Both the position numbers and the translations under genes were made by a program. The notes under the pieces were generated by a model that saw nothing but the letters and a program-made list of their open reading frames with translations, was not told where the DNA came from and searched no databases. Below, one piece after another: positions 1-9,115 of a stretch of DNA of 64,000 nucleotides; within the stretch, counting starts at the first letter, position 1; every line of letters starts with the position of its first letter. Origin of the DNA: Mycobacterium sp. MYCO198283 (GTDB lineage Bacteria > Actinomycetota > Actinomycetes > Mycobacteriales > Mycobacteriaceae); NCBI RefSeq assembly GCF_021213805.1, contig NZ_JAJQJI010000009.1:62001-126000 (forward strand), in the 5' to 3' direction.

Positions 1-316
1 CGTCGGCGCCGCCGTTGACCAGCCGGATCGGTATCGACGTCACGCGCGACCCGATCGGGAACCGGTCGGAGCAACCCCGCCCCTGGGCGATCACCTCGCC
101 GACGAACTCGTGACCGAGCACGACGTCGCGGTCGGCGTCGTAGCAGGACCGGCCCGTCGGGTCGTTCTGCCCCAGCGCCGGGTGGTCCATGAAGTGCACG
201 TCGGAGGCGCAGATCGCGGTGCTGAGCACCCGCAGCAGCAGCTCGCCCTCCCCCGGCACGGGGTCGGCCACCGCGCCGACCCGTAGCGCGCCGCCGCGCA
301 ACACCACCGCTCGCAC
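1..316 (-). CDS. Zinc-dependent alcohol dehydrogenase, N-terminal part (cut by window edge)
   Basis: Reading down from a GTG at 314-316 gives about 105 residues of a medium-chain zinc alcohol dehydrogenase GroES-like domain. It shows ICASDVHFMDH, where the Cys is the usual catalytic zinc ligand, and GHEFVGEVIAQG, the conserved GHE zinc/proton-relay motif. The Rossmann NAD(P) domain would lie beyond position 1. Expected role: NAD(P)-dependent oxidation of an alcohol in the cytoplasm. It is divergent from the IclR regulator at 402, so control by that regulator is likely. The family call is solid; the substrate cannot be told. Confidence 0.85.
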   Translation of the reverse strand, partial: MRAVVLRGGALRVGAVADPVPGEGELLLRVLSTAICASDVHFMDHPALGQNDPTGRSCYDADRDVVLGHEFVGEVIAQGRGCSDRFPIGSRVTSIPIRLVNGGAD

Positions 317-341
317 CCCGACCGCCCGCTTTCTCGTATAT

Positions 342-358
342 TCGAAACCGTCGTTCGA
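342..358. promoter_or_regulatory. Candidate IclR operator between divergent genes
   Basis: TCGAA, seven bases, TTCGA: a 17-bp palindrome with perfect 5-base arms in the 85-bp gap between the divergent alcohol dehydrogenase and IclR genes. IclR proteins typically bind short palindromes in such gaps and often repress themselves. The AT-rich stretch just upstream (337-341) could be a -10 element for the dehydrogenase. The assignment rests on position and symmetry only. Confidence 0.4.
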
Positions 359-401
359 CTATTCAACTGACCGTAGGAACGGCCGGGGAGGGAGTCAAGA
401 G

Positions 402-1265
402 GTGGCGGCTGCGGCGTCGGCGCCCACGGGCCGAGCGCTCGACGTCGTCGAGCTGCTGGCGCGCGCGGGCGGCCGCCGGCTGCGGTTCTCCGACGTCGTC
501 CGCGAGACCGGCATGACCCAGGCCACCGCGCACGCGATCCTCACGACGCTCTGCGCACGCGGCTGGGCCGCCCGCGATCCGCTCGACAAGACCTTCGCCG
601 TCGGGCCTGCGCTCGCCGTCGTGGCCGCAGCGGTCGATCGCGCGCGGCCGGCGACGTCGGCGGCGCGCGCGCTCATCGCGGCGCTCGCGACGGAGTTCGG
701 CTGCGCCGCATCGGTGGTCGAGCGGGTCGACGAGGACCTGGTGATCACGGCGTTCGCGGGCAGCGGCGATTCGCCCGCAGGAGCACCGGGTGACCGCATC
801 CGCTTCGCACCGCCGTTCGGGGTGGCGTTCGCCGCCTGGGAATCCGCCGAGGAGCAGCGCAGGTGGATCGGGCGAAGCGGATCCGGCGACGCCGAGCTGC
901 ACCGCCGCCTCGGCGAAGCGCTCGCACGCACCCGCCGGCGCGGCTATGACGTGGATTTCACCACCCCGGCGCTCACCCGGGCGGCGCGGACCATGAGCAC
1001 GCTGCCCAGCGACGGCTTGCCGACCCACGTCCGGGAGATCACCGACCGCCTGCTCGTCGAGTTCGCCACGATCGGCGTGCTCACCGACGACGACGCCGCG
1101 GCGACCATGCCCGTCGCCACCATCGCCGCACCGGTGCTCGACCAGCGGGGACGCGCCACGCTCATCGTGGCGGTACACCCGCTGCGCCCGCTGGACCGCG
1201 ACGCCGTCACCGCCATCGGGCGCCGCGTGGCGTCCGGTACCGCGGGTATCGCGTGCGGACCCTGA
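402..1265 (+). CDS. IclR family transcriptional regulator
   Basis: 287 residues from the GTG at 402, which follows a purine-rich GGGAGGGAG-type ribosome site; an upstream in-frame ATG at 189 would run back through the divergent dehydrogenase and was rejected. The N-terminal winged helix-turn-helix (about residues 10-70) includes SDVVRETGMTQATAHAILTTL, and the C-terminal half (about 80-285) is an IclR-type effector domain. It probably controls the divergent alcohol dehydrogenase through the palindrome at 342-358. Length is slightly above the usual 250. The effector is unknown. Confidence 0.85.
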   Translation: MAAAASAPTGRALDVVELLARAGGRRLRFSDVVRETGMTQATAHAILTTLCARGWAARDPLDKTFAVGPALAVVAAAVDRARPATSAARALIAALATEFGCAASVVERVDEDLVITAFAGSGDSPAGAPGDRIRFAPPFGVAFAAWESAEEQRRWIGRSGSGDAELHRRLGEALARTRRRGYDVDFTTPALTRAARTMSTLPSDGLPTHVREITDRLLVEFATIGVLTDDDAAATMPVATIAAPVLDQRGRATLIVAVHPLRPLDRDAVTAIGRRVASGTAGIACGP

Positions 1266-1297
1266 CACCTATGCTCGACCCTGCAAAGGGGGTGCCC

Positions 1298-2521
1298 ATG
1301 CGGACATCGGACGTCAAGGCCGTCGGCGAGGTCGCCGGCATCGGACTCGGGGTCGTCAACGCGGTGGTGCGCGACACCCACCACGGCATCGCGTCGCGGG
1401 TCTTCTGCGCCATCGGGCCGGGCGCGGCGCCGGTCAAGCACGTCCACAACGCCATCGCCGGCCTGGTGTACCGGGCTGTCGACCAGGCGGCCCGCCGCGG
1501 GCCCGTCGCCATCGCCGCCGCCGCGACCCTCGTCGCCGACGACGCCGACCCGCCGCTGCACGAGCGGCCCGACTGGGCGGAGTTCATCGCCGCGCTGGAC
1601 GGCATCTACGGCGACGAGCTGGCCGACCGCCGCAGCAGCCTCGCGATCGGCATGGGCGTGCGGGTGGACGGGCGCGAGGTGCCGCTGACCGCCGACGCCC
1701 TGGCCGCGGCGTTCCCCGACGCGACCGGCCGGCTCGCGGTGTTCGTGCACGGGCTGTGCCAGACCGAGAAGGGCTGGAGTCGCGCGGCCCGCGGCGACGT
1801 CGCCGGCGAGCACCCGGGCTACGGCGAGCAACTCCGCGCCGAGCTCGGCTTCACGCCGGTCCTGTTGCGCTACAACACCGGCCGGCACATTTCGTCCAAC
1901 GGCCGGGAGCTCGACCGGCTGCTGGCCGCGCTCACCGACCACTGGCCGGTGCCGGTGACCGAGATCGTGCTGATCGGCCACTCGATGGGTGGCCTGGTGG
2001 CGCGCAGCGCCTGCCACTACGGCGTCGAGCACGACCGGTCCTGGACGACGGCCGTCCGCCACGTCGTGTGTCTGGGCTCCCCGCACCTGGGCGCCGATCT
2101 GGAGAAGGGCGTCAACGCAGCGACCTGGGCGCTGGCCCGGCTGCCCGAGACGCGCGGCATCGCCGCCTTCCTCAACCTGCGCAGCGACGGCATCAAGGAC
2201 CTGCGGTACGGCGCCTGCCTCGACGACGACTGGGACGGCACGGACCCCGACGCGCTGCTGTGCGACAGCTGCGGCGAGGTGAACGTGCTGCCCCACGCCC
2301 GCTACTACTACGTCGCGGCGACCGCGGCGCCGACGCTGGTGGGCACCCTCGTCGGCGACCATCTGGTGCGCCCGACGAGCGCCTCGGCGCGCAGCGAGCT
2401 GCGGCGCAGCCCGTTCGCCGACGAGGACGGCCTGGCGCTGCGGGGCCTGCACCACTTCGACCTGCTGAACCACCCCGACATCTACGTGCGGCTGCGCGAC
2501 TGGCTGTCGCCGGCGTCCTGA
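1298..2521 (+). CDS. Alpha/beta hydrolase (lipase/PGAP1-like esterase)
   Basis: 407 residues from the ATG at 1298, chosen because AAAGGGGG at 1285-1291 sits at good spacing; ATGs at 1253 and 1271 are alternatives, the first overlapping the regulator gene. The region around residue 150 has VFVHGLCQTEKGW (oxyanion loop) and about residue 230 has LIGHSMGGL with the nucleophile Ser; a late His in LHHFDLLNHP may complete the triad. The N-terminal 130 residues are helical and unassigned. No signal peptide is seen. Its substrate is unknown; it may be a lipid or polyester esterase. It lies 32 bases after the IclR gene. Confidence 0.8.
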   Translation: MRTSDVKAVGEVAGIGLGVVNAVVRDTHHGIASRVFCAIGPGAAPVKHVHNAIAGLVYRAVDQAARRGPVAIAAAATLVADDADPPLHERPDWAEFIAALDGIYGDELADRRSSLAIGMGVRVDGREVPLTADALAAAFPDATGRLAVFVHGLCQTEKGWSRAARGDVAGEHPGYGEQLRAELGFTPVLLRYNTGRHISSNGRELDRLLAALTDHWPVPVTEIVLIGHSMGGLVARSACHYGVEHDRSWTTAVRHVVCLGSPHLGADLEKGVNAATWALARLPETRGIAAFLNLRSDGIKDLRYGACLDDDWDGTDPDALLCDSCGEVNVLPHARYYYVAATAAPTLVGTLVGDHLVRPTSASARSELRRSPFADEDGLALRGLHHFDLLNHPDIYVRLRDWLSPAS

Positions 2522-2583
2522 ACGACAGCGCCCGGCCGGGTACGGGATCCGCAGCCCGCGACCGCGGTCGCCGGCACGCGACC

Positions 2584-2601
2584 CCGCCGCCGTGGCGGCG
2601 G
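2584..2601. terminator. GC-rich stem-loop after the hydrolase gene
   Basis: CCGCCGCC at 2584-2591 pairs with GGCGGCGG at 2594-2601. It lies 62 bases after the stop codon at 2521. There is no T-run, which is common for mycobacterial terminators. Nothing else is recognised in 2522-2753. Confidence 0.45.
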
Positions 2602-2753
2602 TGTCAAGATCTGTGCTGGTGACGGCCGGTGCCGGAGAATTCGCGCGACCCGTGTCCATACCACGGATTTCGTAGTACCGTCGTTCTCGGTTGAACGAAC
2701 AGCCGGGCTCGACGAGGAACGGCGCGGGGGACCGCGCGCGGCAGGGAGTTCAG

Positions 2754-3194
2754 ATGTCCAGCGGCACCATTCGGACCTACCGACCGGACCCCACGACGGT
2801 CGACGATCAGCAGACCTGCGGCCGCGCCACCTTCCACGTCAGCCGGCTCGAGCCGTGGCTGCTGCTGATCACCGTCACCGGCGAGATCGACGCGACCAAC
2901 GGCCGGGCGCTGGGACGCTTCGCCGAACGGCACACCGGCACCTCGACGCAGCTCGTCCTCGACCTCGGCGAAGCCACCTTCTTCGGATCGCAGGGCTTCA
3001 CCGCGCTGCACTACCTGAGCGTCAGCTGCGCCCGCAGCGACGTGGACTGGATGGTGGTCGCCGGCCGCGAGGCCCGCCGGCTGCTGCGCATCGTCGACCC
3101 CGACGGTGCGCTGCCCACGGTCGACACCGTGCACGCCGCCGTCGAACTGCTCGACCGGCACACCCGCCGCGGCGCCGTGCCCTGGGCCGGCTGA
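2754..3194 (+). CDS. STAS-domain protein, anti-sigma factor antagonist-like
   Basis: 146 residues from the ATG at 2754 (AGGGAG at 2743 as ribosome site; the in-frame 2691 start is less likely). The STAS core shows LLLITVTGEIDATNGRAL, then LVLDLGEATFFGSQGFTAL, where the Ser after FFG sits at the position phosphorylated in SpoIIAA-type antagonists; the usual DxS pattern is replaced by GS. The role would be partner switching with an anti-sigma kinase, possibly in the SigF circuit, but no kinase or sigma gene is adjacent. The gene stands alone, converging on the quinone oxidoreductase. Confidence 0.75.
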   Translation: MSSGTIRTYRPDPTTVDDQQTCGRATFHVSRLEPWLLLITVTGEIDATNGRALGRFAERHTGTSTQLVLDLGEATFFGSQGFTALHYLSVSCARSDVDWMVVAGREARRLLRIVDPDGALPTVDTVHAAVELLDRHTRRGAVPWAG

Positions 3195-3216
3195 CCGCAG
3201 ACCCCGCCGCGCGGCC

Positions 3217-4188
3217 TCAGCGGATCGCGACCACCACTTTGCCGAGCGCCGTGCGCTCCTCCAGCGACGCGAGCGCCTCAGCGGCCCGCTCCATCGGATA
3301 CACCACCGGGTCGGGCGGGCGCACCGCACCGGAGGCGTAGAGCGGTTCCAGCTCCGCCCACTGCTGTTGCAGGTAGCGCGGATGGGTGAGCGCCCAGGCG
3401 CCCCACCCCACGCCCACCGCGTCGATGTTGTTGAGCAGCAGCCGGTTCACCTTCACCGTCGGGATGTCGCCACCGGTGAAACCGACGACCAGGAACCGGC
3501 CGCCCACGGCCAGCGACCGCAGGGAGTCGGTCACCCGGTCACCGCCGACGGGATCGAGCACGACGTCGACGCCGCGACCGCCGGTCAGTTCCTTCACCGC
3601 ATCGCGGAAGCCGTCGGCCAGCACGACGTCGTCGGCGCCGGCACGCTCGGCGACCGCCACCTTGTCCGGCGTGCTGACCACCGCGATGGTGCGGCCCGCG
3701 CCGAGCGCGGCCGCCAGCCGCAGCGTCGAGGTCCCGATGCCGCCGGCGGCGCCGTGCACCAGCACCGTCTCCCCCGCCGCCAATCGGCCGCGGGTGGTCA
3801 GCGCGAAGTGCACCGTCAGGTCGTTGAACGGCAGGCCGGCGCCGGCGGTGAACGACACCGCGTCCGGCAGCCGGAACACGTTGTCCGGCAAGGCCACCGC
3901 CACCTCGGCCATGCCGCCGGTGAGCATCGTCAGGGCGGCGACGCGGTCGCCCGGACCGACGGGGGCGCCGGGCGGCGCGCTGCGGACCACACCGGCCACC
4001 TCGGCGCCCGGAATGTAGGGCAGCTCCGCCTTGTGCTGGTAGAGCCCGCGGGTCTGCAGCACGTCCGGGAAGGCGACCCCGGCGGCATGTACGTCGATCA
4101 CCACGCCGCCGTCGCCGGCCGGCTCGTCGACCGTGGTGACCTCGGCCGCGTGCGGACCGTCCCGTCGCGCCACCTGCACCGCACGCAT
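3217..4188 (-). CDS. NADPH:quinone oxidoreductase / zinc-free MDR enoyl reductase
   Basis: 323 residues, MDR superfamily. The start at the ATG 4186-4188 gives the standard MRAVQV opening. GroES-like domain: GVAFPDVLQTRGLY and IPGAEVAGVV. The Rossmann domain has VHGAAGGIGTSTLRLAAALG (NADPH loop, AxxGxxG type) and a late VVGFTGG segment. Zinc ligands are absent, as in quinone oxidoreductases (qor/QorA type). Role: NADPH-dependent reduction of quinones or alpha,beta-unsaturated carbonyls. It is not obviously in an operon; 34 bases separate it from the secreted protein upstream. Confidence 0.85.
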   Translation of the reverse strand: MRAVQVARRDGPHAAEVTTVDEPAGDGGVVIDVHAAGVAFPDVLQTRGLYQHKAELPYIPGAEVAGVVRSAPPGAPVGPGDRVAALTMLTGGMAEVAVALPDNVFRLPDAVSFTAGAGLPFNDLTVHFALTTRGRLAAGETVLVHGAAGGIGTSTLRLAAALGAGRTIAVVSTPDKVAVAERAGADDVVLADGFRDAVKELTGGRGVDVVLDPVGGDRVTDSLRSLAVGGRFLVVGFTGGDIPTVKVNRLLLNNIDAVGVGWGAWALTHPRYLQQQWAELEPLYASGAVRPPDPVVYPMERAAEALASLEERTALGKVVVAIR

Positions 4189-4222
4189 ACCGGCCGCCTT
4201 TCGCCCCGAAGTCCTCGTCGAC

Positions 4223-4684
4223 CTAGATACCGTCCCACACCGAGACGTCGTCGGGCGGATACCCGTCGCAGACCGCGGTGGCCTTCGCGACGACGCCCTT
4301 GTTGTTGAAGAAGATCTTGTCCCAGTTCGACCAGCGGAACGACATCGGCTCGCTGTAGATGTCCACCGCGCGCTGTTCGGAATAGGCGCGGCGGCCGGCG
4401 TAGTCCATGGCGAAGAACCAGCGCGCCCGGTCGATCGCACCCTGCTGCACATCGAGCGGCTTGTTGTGCTTGTCGATGATGTAGCGCTCGTAATAGACCG
4501 GGTTGGTGTCGCGCACCGCGGCCAGGTACTGCTCGGCCGTGCAGGTGGTGTGCAGCATCTTCGACGGGATCGGGTAGTCCTCGGTCGAGTCGGCCGACGC
4601 CGCGACGGGCGTTGCCGCAGCGGCGATCCCGAGTGCGACCAGTACCGTCCCGGCGCGCCGTGCCCGGCGATGTCCTGCTGCCAT
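4223..4684 (-). CDS. Secreted DUF5078-like mycobacterial protein
   Basis: 153 residues with a cleavable signal peptide: RR-rich start, hydrophobic [15 protein letters not shown], and a likely AxA cleavage near residue 31. The mature part has [45 protein letters not shown] and [13 protein letters not shown], a pattern I associate with mycobacterial DUF5078. Two cysteines could form a disulfide. It lies 14 bases after the MmpL gene, so it is likely the third gene of the mmpS-mmpL operon. Function unknown; an envelope role tied to the transporter is an inference. Confidence 0.7.
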   Translation of the reverse strand: MAAGHRRARRAGTVLVALGIAAAATPVAASADSTEDYPIPSKMLHTTCTAEQYLAAVRDTNPVYYERYIIDKHNKPLDVQQGAIDRARWFFAMDYAGRRAYSEQRAVDIYSEPMSFRWSNWDKIFFNNKGVVAKATAVCDGYPPDDVSVWDGI

Positions 4685-4698
4685 GCTGCTGCTCCTCG

Positions 4699-7611
4699 TC
4701 ACGCGCTCGGAACGGGTTCGGGGTCGCGGGCCGCCGGCGGCGTAGGCGGCACCTTCGGCCACGGCGACGGCCAGGGCCGCTGCCGCACGGCCTGCGGCCA
4801 CCAGAACCACCGGCCCAACAGCGCCGCGATCGCCGGGGTCATGAACGAGCGCACCACGAGCGTGTCGAACAGCAGCCCGAGACCGATGGTGGTGCCGACC
4901 TGGCCGATCACCGTCAGCTCGCTGACCGCCATCGAGATCATCGTGAACGCGAACACCAGGCCCGCCGACGTGACCACCGAGCCGGTGCCGCCCATCGACC
5001 GGATGATGCCGGTGTTGAGGCCCGCGTGGATCTCCTCTTTGAACCGGGAGACCAGCAGCAGGTTGTAGTCCGCGCCGACGGCCAACAGGATGATCACCGA
5101 CATGGCCAGCACCATCCAGTGCAGTTCGATGCCGAGCAGGTGCTGCCACAACAGCACCGACAGCCCGAACGAGGCGCCGAGCGAGAGCACCACGGTGCCG
5201 ACGATCACCGCCGACGCCACCACGCTGCGGGTGATGATGAGCATGATGATGAAGATCAGGCACAGCGACGCGATGCCGGCGATGAGCAGGTCGTAGTTGT
5301 TGCCGTCGGACATGTCCTTGAACGTCGCCGCCGTCCCGCCGAGGTAGATCCGGGAACCCTCCAGCGGCGTGCCCTTGATCGCCTCTTTCGCGGCCCGCTT
5401 GATGGCGTCGATCCGCGCGATGCCTTCGGGGGTCATCGGGTCGCCGTCGTGCGAGACGATGAAGCGCACGGCCTTGCCGTCGGCCGACAGGAACTGCTCC
5501 ATGCCGCGCTTGAAGTCCGGGTTGTCGAACACCTCCGGCGGCAGATAGAACGAGTCGTCGTTCATCGAGGCGTCGAACGCCTCCCCCATCGCCGACGAGT
5601 CCTCCTGCATCGCCGACATCTGATCCTGCATTCCCTTCTGCGTGGAATGCATGGTCAGCATCATCGCCTTCATGCCCTTCATGGTCTCGATCATCTCGGG
5701 CATCATCGCCGTGAGCTGCGGCATCAGGGAGTCCAACCGCTCCATGAGCGGCATCAGCTCTTCGATGTCGGTGGTCATGATGTCGATGCCGTCGAGGGTG
5801 TCGAAGACGGACCTGATCGACCAGCAGACCGGGATGTTGTAGCAGTGCGGTTCCCAGTAGAAGTAGTTGCGGATCGGCCGGAAGAAGTCGTCGAAGTTGG
5901 CGATGTTGTCCCGCAGCGCGCCGATGTCGACGACCATGCCCTTCATCTGGGTGACCATGCCGTGGGTGACGTCGGCCATCTGCTGGGTCAGATTCTGCAT
6001 CTTCGTCATCTGGTCGATGGTCTTCTGCATGTCGTCGGCCTGCTTGAGCATGTTGGCCGTCAGCTGCTGGTTGTACTTCTCGGTCATCTTCTGACTGGTG
6101 CCCTGCATGCTGATCTGGAACGGGATCGAGGTGTGCTCGATCGGCGTGCCCTCCGGCCGCGTGATCGCCTGCACCCGGGAGATGCCCTCCACCCGGAACA
6201 CGGCCTTGGCGATCTTGTCGAGCACCAGGAAGTCCGCGGAGTTCCGCAGGTCGTGGTCGCTTTCGACCATCAGCAGCTCGGGGTTCATCCGGGCCGGCGA
6301 GAAGTGCCGGTCCGCCGCGGCGTAGCCCTGTTGGGCGGGCAGGTCGGCCGGCAGGTAGTTCCGGTCGTTGTAGTTGGTGCGGTAACCGGGCAGGGTCAAC
6401 AGGCCGACCAGCGCCAACGCGATGGTGGCGACGAGGATCGGCCCGGGCCAGCGGACCACGGCGGCGCCCACCTTGCGCCAGCCGCGGGTGCGCATCGCGC
6501 GCTTGGGCTCCAGCAGCCCGAACCGGCTGGCGACCGTCACGATCGACGCGCCCAGGGTGAGCGCGGCCACCACGACGACGACCATGCCGATCGCCAGCGG
6601 CACCCCGAGGGTCTGGAAGTACGGCAGCCGGGTGAAGCTCAGGCAGTAGGTCGCGCCGGCGATGGTCAGGCCGGAGCCGAGCACCACGTGGGCGGTGCCG
6701 CGGAACATCGTGTAGTAGGCGGTTTCGTTGTCCTCGCCCGATTCGCGGGCTTCCTGATATCTGCCGATCAGGAAGATGGCGTAATCGGTGGCCGCCGCGA
6801 TCGCCAGCGTCACCAGCAGGTTGGTGGCGAAGGTCGAGAGGCCGATGATGTCGTGATAGCCGAGGAACGCGATGGCGCCGCGGGCGGCGGTCAGCGAGAG
6901 CACCACCATCACCAGCACCAGCAGCACGGTCACGATCGAGCGGTAGACCAGCAGCAGCATCACGATGATGACGGTGAAGGTCACCGCCTCGATCAGCCGC
7001 ATGCTGCGGTCGCCGGCGATGTGCTGGTCTGCGGCCAGCGCGGCGGGACCGGTGACGTACGCCTTCACGCCGTCGGGAGGCGTCAGGCCGCCGACGATGT
7101 GCTGCACCGCTTCGACCGACTCGTTGGCCAGCGCTTCGCCCTGGTTGCCGGCGAGCTTCACCTGGACGTAGGCGGCCTTGCCGTCGTTGCTCTGCGACCC
7201 GGTGGCGGTGAGCGGATCGCTCCAGAAGTCCTGGACGGACTGGACGTGCTCGGGGTCGGCCTCCAGCTTGTCGACCATCTGGTCGTAGAAGGCGTGCGCA
7301 TCGTCGCCGAGGGGCTGCTCGCCCTCCAGCACGATCATGATCTGGCTGTCGGAGTCGCCTTCGGCGAACAGCTCACCCACCCGCTGCATGGCGATCATCG
7401 ACGGCGCGTCGTCGGGGCTCATCGACACCGCGCGCAGCTGCCCGACCTCTTCGAGCTGCGGCACACTGACGTTGAGGAAGGCGATCAGCGCGACCCAGCC
7501 GACGATCAGCGGGACGGCCAGCGTGCGGATGGTGCGAGCGACGCCCCCTCGCGTGGGCGGGTGCACGGGCGGGAACGCATCGGTGGGTGCGTCGGTGACG
7601 GGCGCACTCAT
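4699..7611 (-). CDS. mmpL: MmpL family RND transporter (MmpL4/5-like)
   Basis: 970 residues. The layout is that of MmpL proteins: TM1 near 30-48, a periplasmic porter domain, TM2-6 from about 205, a second porter domain from about 440, then TM7-12. Asp-Tyr pairs in AATDYAIFL (about residue 276) and VGADYNLLL (about 848) are the conserved proton-relay sites. Between about 510 and 660 is a Met/Gln-rich helical region ([30 protein letters not shown]), the periplasmic coiled-coil hairpin of MmpL4/5 proteins. It exports a lipid, siderophore or drug, cargo unknown. Start ATG 7609-7611 overlaps the mmpS stop by 4 bases. Confidence 0.93.
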   Translation of the reverse strand: MSAPVTDAPTDAFPPVHPPTRGGVARTIRTLAVPLIVGWVALIAFLNVSVPQLEEVGQLRAVSMSPDDAPSMIAMQRVGELFAEGDSDSQIMIVLEGEQPLGDDAHAFYDQMVDKLEADPEHVQSVQDFWSDPLTATGSQSNDGKAAYVQVKLAGNQGEALANESVEAVQHIVGGLTPPDGVKAYVTGPAALAADQHIAGDRSMRLIEAVTFTVIIVMLLLVYRSIVTVLLVLVMVVLSLTAARGAIAFLGYHDIIGLSTFATNLLVTLAIAAATDYAIFLIGRYQEARESGEDNETAYYTMFRGTAHVVLGSGLTIAGATYCLSFTRLPYFQTLGVPLAIGMVVVVVAALTLGASIVTVASRFGLLEPKRAMRTRGWRKVGAAVVRWPGPILVATIALALVGLLTLPGYRTNYNDRNYLPADLPAQQGYAAADRHFSPARMNPELLMVESDHDLRNSADFLVLDKIAKAVFRVEGISRVQAITRPEGTPIEHTSIPFQISMQGTSQKMTEKYNQQLTANMLKQADDMQKTIDQMTKMQNLTQQMADVTHGMVTQMKGMVVDIGALRDNIANFDDFFRPIRNYFYWEPHCYNIPVCWSIRSVFDTLDGIDIMTTDIEELMPLMERLDSLMPQLTAMMPEMIETMKGMKAMMLTMHSTQKGMQDQMSAMQEDSSAMGEAFDASMNDDSFYLPPEVFDNPDFKRGMEQFLSADGKAVRFIVSHDGDPMTPEGIARIDAIKRAAKEAIKGTPLEGSRIYLGGTAATFKDMSDGNNYDLLIAGIASLCLIFIIMLIITRSVVASAVIVGTVVLSLGASFGLSVLLWQHLLGIELHWMVLAMSVIILLAVGADYNLLLVSRFKEEIHAGLNTGIIRSMGGTGSVVTSAGLVFAFTMISMAVSELTVIGQVGTTIGLGLLFDTLVVRSFMTPAIAALLGRWFWWPQAVRQRPWPSPWPKVPPTPPAARDPEPVPSA

Positions 7612-8036
7612 GCGGACTTCACAAAGCAGTAGGTGAGGGCGTTCACGCCGGTCGCGGTCCTCTCGTCCTTCACTTCGTCGTCGACGATGACCCGGCAGGT
7701 GATGCTGCTGCCGTCGCCTTGGGCCAGGATGTTGGGCGCCGCGGACGGCGCCGTCGTCTGCAGGGTCAGGGACCAGGGCAGCGCTGCGCCGTCGACGCGC
7801 TGCGGCTTGGAGTCCAGGTCGAGGTAGTTGATGTTCGCGTAGCTGCCGTCGCCCGTGATCTCGTAGCGCACGACCTTGGGGTCGAACGGCTCCGGGTCGT
7901 CGGCGAAGTTGACCGGCGTCACGAGGATGCCCTCGGAACCGAAGTAGCCGCGGATGCGGTGGACGGTGAAACCGGCGACCGCGACGACCACCACGATCAA
8001 CAGCGGGACCCACGCTCGCCGCAGCAGTCTCAGCAT
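7608..8036 (-). CDS. mmpS: MmpS family membrane accessory protein
   Basis: 142 residues: one N-terminal membrane helix ([20 protein letters not shown]) and a periplasmic beta-rich domain with [30 protein letters not shown] and a final Cys in LTYCFVKSA, all typical of MmpS. It works with the MmpL protein at the inner membrane. It is the first gene of the operon, with an ATGA overlap into mmpL. The AT-richer block at 8091-8120 upstream is the probable promoter/regulator region; no regulator gene is adjacent. Confidence 0.93.
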   Translation of the reverse strand: MLRLLRRAWVPLLIVVVVAVAGFTVHRIRGYFGSEGILVTPVNFADDPEPFDPKVVRYEITGDGSYANINYLDLDSKPQRVDGAALPWSLTLQTTAPSAAPNILAQGDGSSITCRVIVDDEVKDERTATGVNALTYCFVKSA

Positions 8037-8321
8037 CTCGTCAGCTCCCCGTCACCGCGCGCCCGGTTGGCGCCGGTTCATCTCGCCGCTAATTGGTTAG
8101 TACGTTTAACGGAGAGATTAGAACACTCGGCGGGCTCGCGGCGGAACATCACGGCTGCCGGCGACGACAACGCACGTCGAGGACCAAATATGCACGTCAT
8201 CGCCCCATTCAACGACACCGTGGCAACTAAAGCCTCCTGGGCGGAAGTGGCGAAAAGCACGAAAACCACCTGAATGTGACCTGCATCACTGCAGCGCGGC
8301 CTAGTCGATCGGCCGGTTACG
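8037..8321. other. Intergenic region between mmpS and the DUF732 gene, with a doubtful 27-codon ORF
   Basis: This 285-base gap separates two divergent transcripts. It contains an AT-richer block (8091-8122) likely to hold the mmpS promoter. An ATG at 8190 preceded by GAGGA at 8179-8183 opens a 27-codon reading frame ending at 8273 (MHVIAPFNDTVATK...). It may be a small protein or only chance. Nothing else is recognised. Confidence 0.4.
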
Positions 8322-8675
8322 ATGCCGCTCATGACGCGCGTCAAACGACTCACGGCCGGCCTGGCGACGGCCGCCGCGGCGCTGGCTCTCGCGGCGCCGG
8401 CAAACGCGGACGTCGACAGCGACTTCTCGGCACAGCTCAAGACCTACGGCATCTACGGGCAAAAGGACCTCTACGCCTGGATGGCCAAGATCACCTGCAA
8501 GCGGCTGCGCACCGGCCTCGATCCCGACGCCGCCGCGGCGGTGACGTTCCTGAACCGCAACCTGACGCAGATCGACGAGCCGCAGGCCTGGCAGCTCCTC
8601 GGCGCAACCATCACCTACTACTGCCCCGATCAGACGCCGGTGTGGGAAGCCGCTGCGGCGCAGCACAACTCGTGA
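8322..8675 (+). CDS. Secreted DUF732 family protein
   Basis: 117 residues. Signal peptide: positively charged TRVKRL, hydrophobic LATAAAALALAAPANA, cleavage after ANA. The mature part fits DUF732, a small mycobacterial secreted family: DFSAQLKTYGI near its start, a Cys in ITCKRLRTGL, and a second Cys in TYYCPDQ that would pair with it. Starts at 8322 or 8331 are both possible and differ by three residues. Function unknown. It is translationally coupled to the next gene through a TGATG junction. Confidence 0.8.
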   Translation: MPLMTRVKRLTAGLATAAAALALAAPANADVDSDFSAQLKTYGIYGQKDLYAWMAKITCKRLRTGLDPDAAAAVTFLNRNLTQIDEPQAWQLLGATITYYCPDQTPVWEAAAAQHNS

Positions 8676-9115
8676 TGCGCGCGGCAGGCCGGTGGCGCAG
8701 GTCCACGGTGCTCGGCGCTGCGGTCGTTGTCGCCGCGGCGTGGGCTGCTCCCGCGGCCGCAGAGCCCGCCGCGCCGCCGACGCCCAAGACGTCGATCGAC
8801 GCCGACGGCACCTACTCGGTCGGCACCGACATCGTCGCCGGCACCTATCGGTCGGCCGGTCCGGCGGGCGACGGCACGTGCTACTGGAAGCGCCTGCGCG
8901 GTGACGCGATCGTCGACAACGCGATGAGCAAAAAGCCGCAAACGGTGCAGGTCGACGCCACCGACACCGCGTTCCGCTCGAACGGCTGCCAACCGTGGCA
9001 GTTGGTCGACTGCGCGCCCGGCTGCCTCGCGCCCGAGCGGTCGCCGGGCGACCTGCTGCGAGACGTCGCGGGCTTCCTCGGCCCGCGCGCGCTCGCCCCA
9101 CCGCCGACCGGTTAG
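8675..9115 (+). CDS. Secreted actinobacterial protein, unknown function
   Basis: 146 residues from an ATG overlapping the previous stop by one base. Signal peptide RWRRSTVLGAAVVVAAAWAAPAAAEP. The mature domain has DGTYSVGTDIVAGTYRSAGP followed by GTCYWKRLRGDAIVDN and a cluster of late cysteines (NGCQPWQLVDCAPGC). The GTY...SAG...CYW pattern recurs in small exported actinobacterial proteins of unknown role. Probably co-exported with the DUF732 protein. It converges on the permease gene with a 4-base overlap at 9112-9115. Confidence 0.7.
   Translation: MRAAGRWRRSTVLGAAVVVAAAWAAPAAAEPAAPPTPKTSIDADGTYSVGTDIVAGTYRSAGPAGDGTCYWKRLRGDAIVDNAMSKKPQTVQVDATDTAFRSNGCQPWQLVDCAPGCLAPERSPGDLLRDVAGFLGPRALAPPPTG

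Noticed and set aside
363..1268. Long open frame on the minus strand opposite the IclR gene, and many similar long frames across the window
   Set aside because: High GC gives long shadow frames; their translations are Arg/Pro/Ala-rich without domain patterns, while the opposite strand codes a clear family.
8096..8110. GTTA-N7-TAAC palindrome upstream of mmpS
   Set aside because: Arms of only four bases in an AT-richer stretch; could be chance, and there is no neighbouring regulator gene.
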